Of a DNA stretch of 9,940 nt, positions 6,884 to 9,940 are shown one piece after another. How positions within the stretch are numbered: the stretch's first letter is position 1; every line of letters begins with the position of its first letter. The notes beneath the pieces are model-generated. The model did not search any database. It saw only the letters and a list, made by a program, of their open reading frames with translations, and was not told the origin of the DNA. The translations under genes and the position numbers were made by a program. The DNA lies in assembly GCA_949297565.1 (NCBI GenBank), contig CASFUI010000108.1, positions 1-9,940 on the forward strand. The letters are read 5' to 3'. This DNA comes from an uncultured Eubacteriales bacterium (GTDB lineage Bacteria > Bacillota > Clostridia > Lachnospirales > Lachnospiraceae).

Positions 6884-6919
6884 AACCCCCCGGGTAGCTT
6901 GTCCGGGGGGTTGTTTTTT
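6884..6919 (+). terminator. Strong rho-independent terminator
   Basis: A perfect 10-base-pair, GC-rich stem (AACCCCCCGG at 6884-6893 with CCGGGGGGTT at 6903-6912) encloses a 9-base loop and is followed by G and six T residues. It begins 15 bases after the kinase stop codon and ends the upstream block cleanly. Confidence 0.95.
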
Positions 6920-6927
6920 ATTATAAT
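6899..6927 (+). promoter_or_regulatory. Probable promoter of the metal-transport operon, overlapping the terminator
   Basis: A TTGTCC -35 box (6899-6904, 4 of 6 consensus bases) lies in the loop and stem of the terminator. It is exactly 17 bases from a perfect TATAAT (6922-6927). Transcription would start near 6934, giving a leader of only about 23 bases before the ATG at 6957. This excludes a riboswitch in the transcript. It is the only credible promoter between the terminator and the transporter genes. Confidence 0.6.
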
Positions 6928-6943
6928 TATCAAAAATTGCAGT

Positions 6944-6949
6944 GGAGGA
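6944..6949 (+). promoter_or_regulatory. Shine-Dalgarno fixing the CbiM start
   Basis: GGAGGA lies 7 bases before the ATG at 6957. It sits inside the frame opened by a GTG at 6942, which is therefore not the start. The resulting N-terminus Met-His is the one needed for metal binding. Confidence 0.85.
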
Positions 6950-6956
6950 ATTGTTT

Positions 6957-7979
6957 ATGCATATGGCAGATGCGCTGGTATCACCGGCAGTTGCGGGAAC
7001 TATGTATGCGGTGTCGGCAGCGGCGGCGGGTTATTCAATTTATAAGGTACGCAGAGAGTGTGACTCATCAAAAATACCTGTTATGGGGGTTATGGGGGCA
7101 TTTGTTTTTGCGGCTCAGATGATTAATTTTACAATTCCGGGAACAGGTTCGTCAGGGCATTTATGCGGAGGTATGCTTCTTTCAGCGCTTTTAGGACCAT
7201 ACGCAGGTTTCCTTTCAATGATTGGGGTGCTTTTAATTCAATGCCTTATGTTTGCGGACGGAGGGCTTTTGGCGTTGGGCTGCAATGTGTGGAATATGGC
7301 ATTTTATGGGTGTTTTATAGGCTCAATGCTTGTATGGAAAAATATTATGCGAAACGGCGCGTCTAAGAAAAAAATTACAGCGGCGTCGATTATAGGCTGT
7401 ATTGTGACGCTTCAGTTGGGAGCATTTTCGGTTACGCTTGAGACTTTGGCTTCCGGAATTACAAGCCTTTCATTTATTTCGTTTGTTTCGGTGATGCAGC
7501 CTATTCATCTTGCGATTGGACTTGTGGAGGGGATAATTACGGCATGTGTTCTATGTTTCGTATATGAGGCAAGACCTGATATTTTATGGGGCGTCGGAGG
7601 CAGCAGGGTGTCAGCACAGAGCCGTCTGACATTCAAAAAGACACTCGCTGTTCTTTCTGTGTCAGCTTTGGTGATTGCGGGAGTTGTTTCACTGTTTGCA
7701 TCATCACATCCGGACGGGCTTGAGTGGTCTATTGAAAAACTTACAGGCAGTACAGAGATTGAAGCGGAAGGCGCAGTCTATGATGCGGCGGAAAAGCTTC
7801 AGGACACAACAGCGGTGCTCCCGGACTATTCATTTAAAAATTCCGAGAGCCCGGCGGGGACGTCTGTATCGGGAGTAGCAGGCGGTGCGGCGGTTATAGT
7901 TGTATGTGTTGCAGCATGCTATGTATTTCGGTTTTTCAGGCATTCCGGACAGTCAGGATTAAAGGGTGAGAAAAAGTGA
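6957..7979 (+). CDS. cbiM: ECF cobalt/nickel transporter substrate-binding subunit CbiM fused to a PDGLE domain
   Basis: This integral membrane protein captures Co2+ or Ni2+ for the energy-coupling-factor importer. The ATG at 6957 gives the N-terminus MHMADALVSPAVAG; in this family the free N-terminus and His2 coordinate the metal. Further CbiM features include NFTIPGTGSSGH (His68), GPYAGFLSM and FADGGLLALGCN (near 100-110), within several hydrophobic helices. The C-terminal third (about 225-320) contains a membrane segment, then SHPDGLEW (250-257), then a second membrane segment, as in a PDGLE/CbiN-type domain. So the usual separate CbiN-like subunit is fused, and the product has 340 residues. 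It overlaps the cbiQ start by 4 bases. CbiM and NikM are hard to tell apart by eye, so metal choice is open. It is called a cobalt/nickel importer. Confidence 0.9.
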   Translation: MHMADALVSPAVAGTMYAVSAAAAGYSIYKVRRECDSSKIPVMGVMGAFVFAAQMINFTIPGTGSSGHLCGGMLLSALLGPYAGFLSMIGVLLIQCLMFADGGLLALGCNVWNMAFYGCFIGSMLVWKNIMRNGASKKKITAASIIGCIVTLQLGAFSVTLETLASGITSLSFISFVSVMQPIHLAIGLVEGIITACVLCFVYEARPDILWGVGGSRVSAQSRLTFKKTLAVLSVSALVIAGVVSLFASSHPDGLEWSIEKLTGSTEIEAEGAVYDAAEKLQDTTAVLPDYSFKNSESPAGTSVSGVAGGAAVIVVCVAACYVFRFFRHSGQSGLKGEKK

Positions 7980-8773
7980 TAGGTAAGAGACGCTTTAAAT
8001 CGGCATCGGGGCAGATGAGGCAGATTGAGCTTTTGGCTGAAAAGGACAGTTGGATTAACAGAATTCATCCGCTATGTAAATTTCTTGTTACAATGATCTA
8101 TATTGTATTGGTTGTTTCTGTTCACCGATATGATTTGAATGGACTATTGGGTATGTGCGTATATCCGATAGTCCTGTTTGTGCTTGGCGAAATATCCGTG
8201 ACAGAGGGGCTTTACAGGTTGAGGATAGTGCTGCCTATGGTGTGTTTTATCGGGATTTTTAATCCTTTTTTTGACAGAGAAGCAGTTTTTTATATAGAAG
8301 GATTTTCATTTACAGGCAGGATTGCAGTCACTTCCGGAGTGATTTCTATGTTTACGCTGATGATTAAAGGTATTCTAACTGTTTTAGCAGCGTATTTACT
8401 TGTGGCCACCACTACTATTGACAGAATATGCAGTGCTCTCAGGATGCTGCATGTTCCCAGAATACTTGTGACAGTTGTTTTGCTAATTTACAGATATGCT
8501 TCACTGTTGTCATCAGAGGTAAGAAAAATGAGTCAGGCGTATGCGCTGAGAGCTCCGGGACATAAGGGGATAAATCCTAGAGTATGGGGCTCGTTTGCCG
8601 GTCTTTTATTGATAAGAAGCATAGATCGTGCGCAGATAGTATACGAGAGTATGCTGCTGCGTGGATTTCAGGGTGAATTCAATGATATGAAAAATCAAAA
8701 ATTAAATAAAAAGGATTATTTATTTTTTGGAGGCTGGTGTGCAATTCTTGTGGCAATTCGTATTTTAATGTGA
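7976..8773 (+). CDS. cbiQ: ECF transporter transmembrane (T) subunit CbiQ
   Basis: This 265-residue membrane protein couples the ATPase to the CbiM-type subunit. The GTG start at 7976 overlaps the cbiM stop (GTGA), with GGTGAG at 7965-7970 as ribosome site; an internal ATG at 8015 has weaker support. An N-terminal DSWINRIHPLCKF stretch, typical of CbiQ, precedes about five to six hydrophobic helices. Between and after them lie the two short Arg-containing coupling motifs: YALRAPG (189-195) and MLLRGF (226-231), which contact the ATPase in this family. The C-terminus ends in another hydrophobic stretch (about 249-265). Its order after cbiM and before the ATPase gene is the standard one for cobalt/nickel importers. 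Confidence 0.92.
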   Translation: MIGKRRFKSASGQMRQIELLAEKDSWINRIHPLCKFLVTMIYIVLVVSVHRYDLNGLLGMCVYPIVLFVLGEISVTEGLYRLRIVLPMVCFIGIFNPFFDREAVFYIEGFSFTGRIAVTSGVISMFTLMIKGILTVLAAYLLVATTTIDRICSALRMLHVPRILVTVVLLIYRYASLLSSEVRKMSQAYALRAPGHKGINPRVWGSFAGLLLIRSIDRAQIVYESMLLRGFQGEFNDMKNQKLNKKDYLFFGGWCAILVAIRILM

Positions 8774-8811
8774 TAGTATATCAGTCGTAAACAGCTCATA
8801 GACAGCTGTGC

Positions 8812-8817
8812 GGAGGA
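8812..8817 (+). promoter_or_regulatory. Shine-Dalgarno supporting the GTG start of cbiO
   Basis: GGAGGA is 6 bases before the GTG at 8824. No ATG follows in frame until residue 31 (MSFSY), which lies at the start of the ATPase core and would remove its first strand, so GTG is the likely start. Confidence 0.75.
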
Positions 8818-8823
8818 GAAACA

Positions 8824-9660
8824 GTGCGGGAAGTACAAAATTTGAAAACAGAGTTCAAAGTTAAGCCGGGGCAGAATGAAAACGACAGATTTTTGGAAAT
8901 TGATGTAAAGGGTATGTCTTTCTCATATCAAAATGACGGCGTTCATTCGGGAAGGACCCTGTATGACATTGATTTTCATGCCCATAAGGGAGAGTGTGTA
9001 GGAATTATTGGCGCTAACGGCGTTGGAAAGTCAACTTTTTTAAAAATTCTTGTTGGTCTTTTAGATGGATTTGAGGGCAAAATCAATATCGGCGGACTGG
9101 AATTAAATAAAAAAAATCTTTCCGAAATACGCCGTATGACAGGTTATGTTTTTCAGGATTCAGAAAACCAGCTTTTTATGTCGACTGTGTATGAGGATGT
9201 GGCATTTGCGCCTCAAAACTACGGTTATTCTCCTCAGCAGACAGAGGAACGGGTAAATATGGCTTTGTCCCAGCTGGGAATAGAAGATTTACGGGACAGG
9301 CATACTTTTATGCTTTCAGGAGGACAGAAAAAGCTTGCTGCTATCGCGTCAATTATTTCTATGACTCCGGATATTATATTAATGGATGAGCCAACAATAG
9401 CTCTGGACCCTCGCAACAGAAAAAATCTTATAAGAGTAATTAATTCTTTTTCGCAGCTGAGAATTATAGCTTCACATGATTTGGATATGATACAGGATAC
9501 CTGTACGCGAGTTGTCTTAATGAATAATGGTCGTTTTGTCAGGGAGGGAAGTGCCGACGAAATATTAAATGACAGGCAGCTTCTGGAAGAAAATGGTCTT
9601 GAGCTGCCGCTTGGGAGCAGGCTCAGGCAGAGCAGAAATGAGGAAAATAATGGAGAGTAA
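8824..9660 (+). CDS. cbiO: ECF cobalt/nickel transporter ATP-binding subunit CbiO
   Basis: The 278-residue cytosolic ATPase powers the importer. All ABC motifs are intact: Walker A GANGVGKST (63-71), Q-loop Gln111 in VFQDSENQLF, signature LSGGQKK (164-170), Walker B IILMDEP (184-190, catalytic Glu189) and H-loop His218 in ASHD. The Q-loop sequence ENQLF is typical of ECF ATPases. The first 25 or so residues are an unusual polar extension (many Lys, Glu, Asn) before the core begins at LEIDVKGMSFSY. Only one ATPase gene is present, so a homodimer is expected. It starts 50 bases after cbiQ; a weak 6-base inverted repeat in that gap (8791-8809) lacks a T run and is not a terminator. Confidence 0.93.
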   Translation: MREVQNLKTEFKVKPGQNENDRFLEIDVKGMSFSYQNDGVHSGRTLYDIDFHAHKGECVGIIGANGVGKSTFLKILVGLLDGFEGKINIGGLELNKKNLSEIRRMTGYVFQDSENQLFMSTVYEDVAFAPQNYGYSPQQTEERVNMALSQLGIEDLRDRHTFMLSGGQKKLAAIASIISMTPDIILMDEPTIALDPRNRKNLIRVINSFSQLRIIASHDLDMIQDTCTRVVLMNNGRFVREGSADEILNDRQLLEENGLELPLGSRLRQSRNEENNGE

Positions 9661-9664
9661 AGAG

Positions 9665-9940
9665 ATGAAGTTCAGCGAGCGTCTGCAAAGACAGCTTGAA
9701 TTTTGCAGAGAGATTGACAAGGAAAAGTTTATAGGGAGGCAGACTTATTTATCGGACGGAGAACGTAAGGAAAATGATGCTGAACATGCGTGGCATATGG
9801 CTGTGATGACGGTGCTTTTAAGCGAGTATGCCAATGAAAAGATTGACGTATTAAAAACGATTACCATGCTGCTTATTCATGATATCGTTGAAATTGATGC
9901 GGGGGATACATATGCATATGATGATGAGGCAAAAAAGACA
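9665..9940 (+). CDS. HD-domain phosphohydrolase (YfbR/HDDC2-like), 3' end outside window
   Basis: The first 92 codons are visible. The sequence MKFSERLQRQLEFCREIDKEK is a typical N-terminus of HD_3-type proteins, with metal-site residues in NDAEHAWHMA (His41), IHD (His72-Asp73) and EIDAGDTYAYDD. Relatives of this class hydrolyse deoxynucleoside monophosphates or other phosphate esters using divalent metals. The ATG at 9665 has GGAG (9652-9655) 9 bases upstream; an in-frame ATG at 9650, overlapping the cbiO stop, with GAGGA (9640-9644), would add five residues and is equally possible. Either way the gene sits directly against cbiO and probably shares its transcript. The substrate is not certain. 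Confidence 0.85.
   Translation, partial: MKFSERLQRQLEFCREIDKEKFIGRQTYLSDGERKENDAEHAWHMAVMTVLLSEYANEKIDVLKTITMLLIHDIVEIDAGDTYAYDDEAKKT

Noticed and set aside
6860..7122. Short + strand frames across the terminator and the start of cbiM
   Set aside because: They run through the terminator or lie in another frame of cbiM, and encode low-complexity Arg- or Gly-rich sequence without a suitable ribosome site.
7163..7878. Two 67-codon + strand frames inside cbiM
   Set aside because: Both are out of frame with a well-conserved gene and have no domain signal.
8791..8809. Inverted repeat ACAGCT/AGCTGT before cbiO
   Set aside because: The 6-base stem is weak and no T run follows, so it is not a terminator; no known operator pattern was recognised.

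Overview
The window looks like chromosomal DNA of a low-GC Gram-positive anaerobe, most likely a clostridium of the Lachnospiraceae type. This rests on AT-rich codon use, strong AGGAGG-type ribosome sites, frequent GTG starts, and protein families common in that group: 7TM-GGDEF proteins, DUF3783, CbiM with a PDGLE domain, and HD hydrolases. All convincing genes are on the + strand and tightly packed; no stretch over 300 bases lacks a gene. No tRNA, rRNA, CRISPR array or insertion sequence was seen.

Region 1 (3-1996) resembles a small-peptide maturation cassette. It starts with the 3' part of a nucleotidyltransferase-fold protein cut by the window edge. A near-consensus promoter (1206-1235) and perfect ribosome site then serve a 78-residue Cys-containing peptide with a leader-like N-terminus and two CPYG boxes. 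A soluble signal-peptidase-like S24/S26 protease overlaps the peptide gene. Its function as a RiPP-like system is inference.

Region 2 (2023-6919) is a signalling block: a 7TM diguanylate cyclase with an extracytoplasmic sensor domain, an overlapping membrane-anchored ComEC-type metallo-beta-lactamase-fold hydrolase, a DUF3783 protein and a soluble hybrid histidine kinase with a receiver domain. A strong intrinsic terminator closes the block. The spacing allows one transcript from 1206 to 6919, with a possible extra promoter before the kinase.

Region 3 (6899-9940) is a complete energy-coupling-factor cobalt/nickel importer: CbiM fused to a PDGLE (CbiN-like) domain, CbiQ and CbiO. A 5'-truncated-by-window-end HD-domain phosphohydrolase gene follows (its 3' end is missing). 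The importer's likely promoter overlaps the preceding terminator. No cobalamin riboswitch fits in the short leader.

The most interesting candidate for an undescribed system is the peptide/protease/nucleotidyltransferase cassette, whose transcript may extend into the c-di-GMP and two-component genes.
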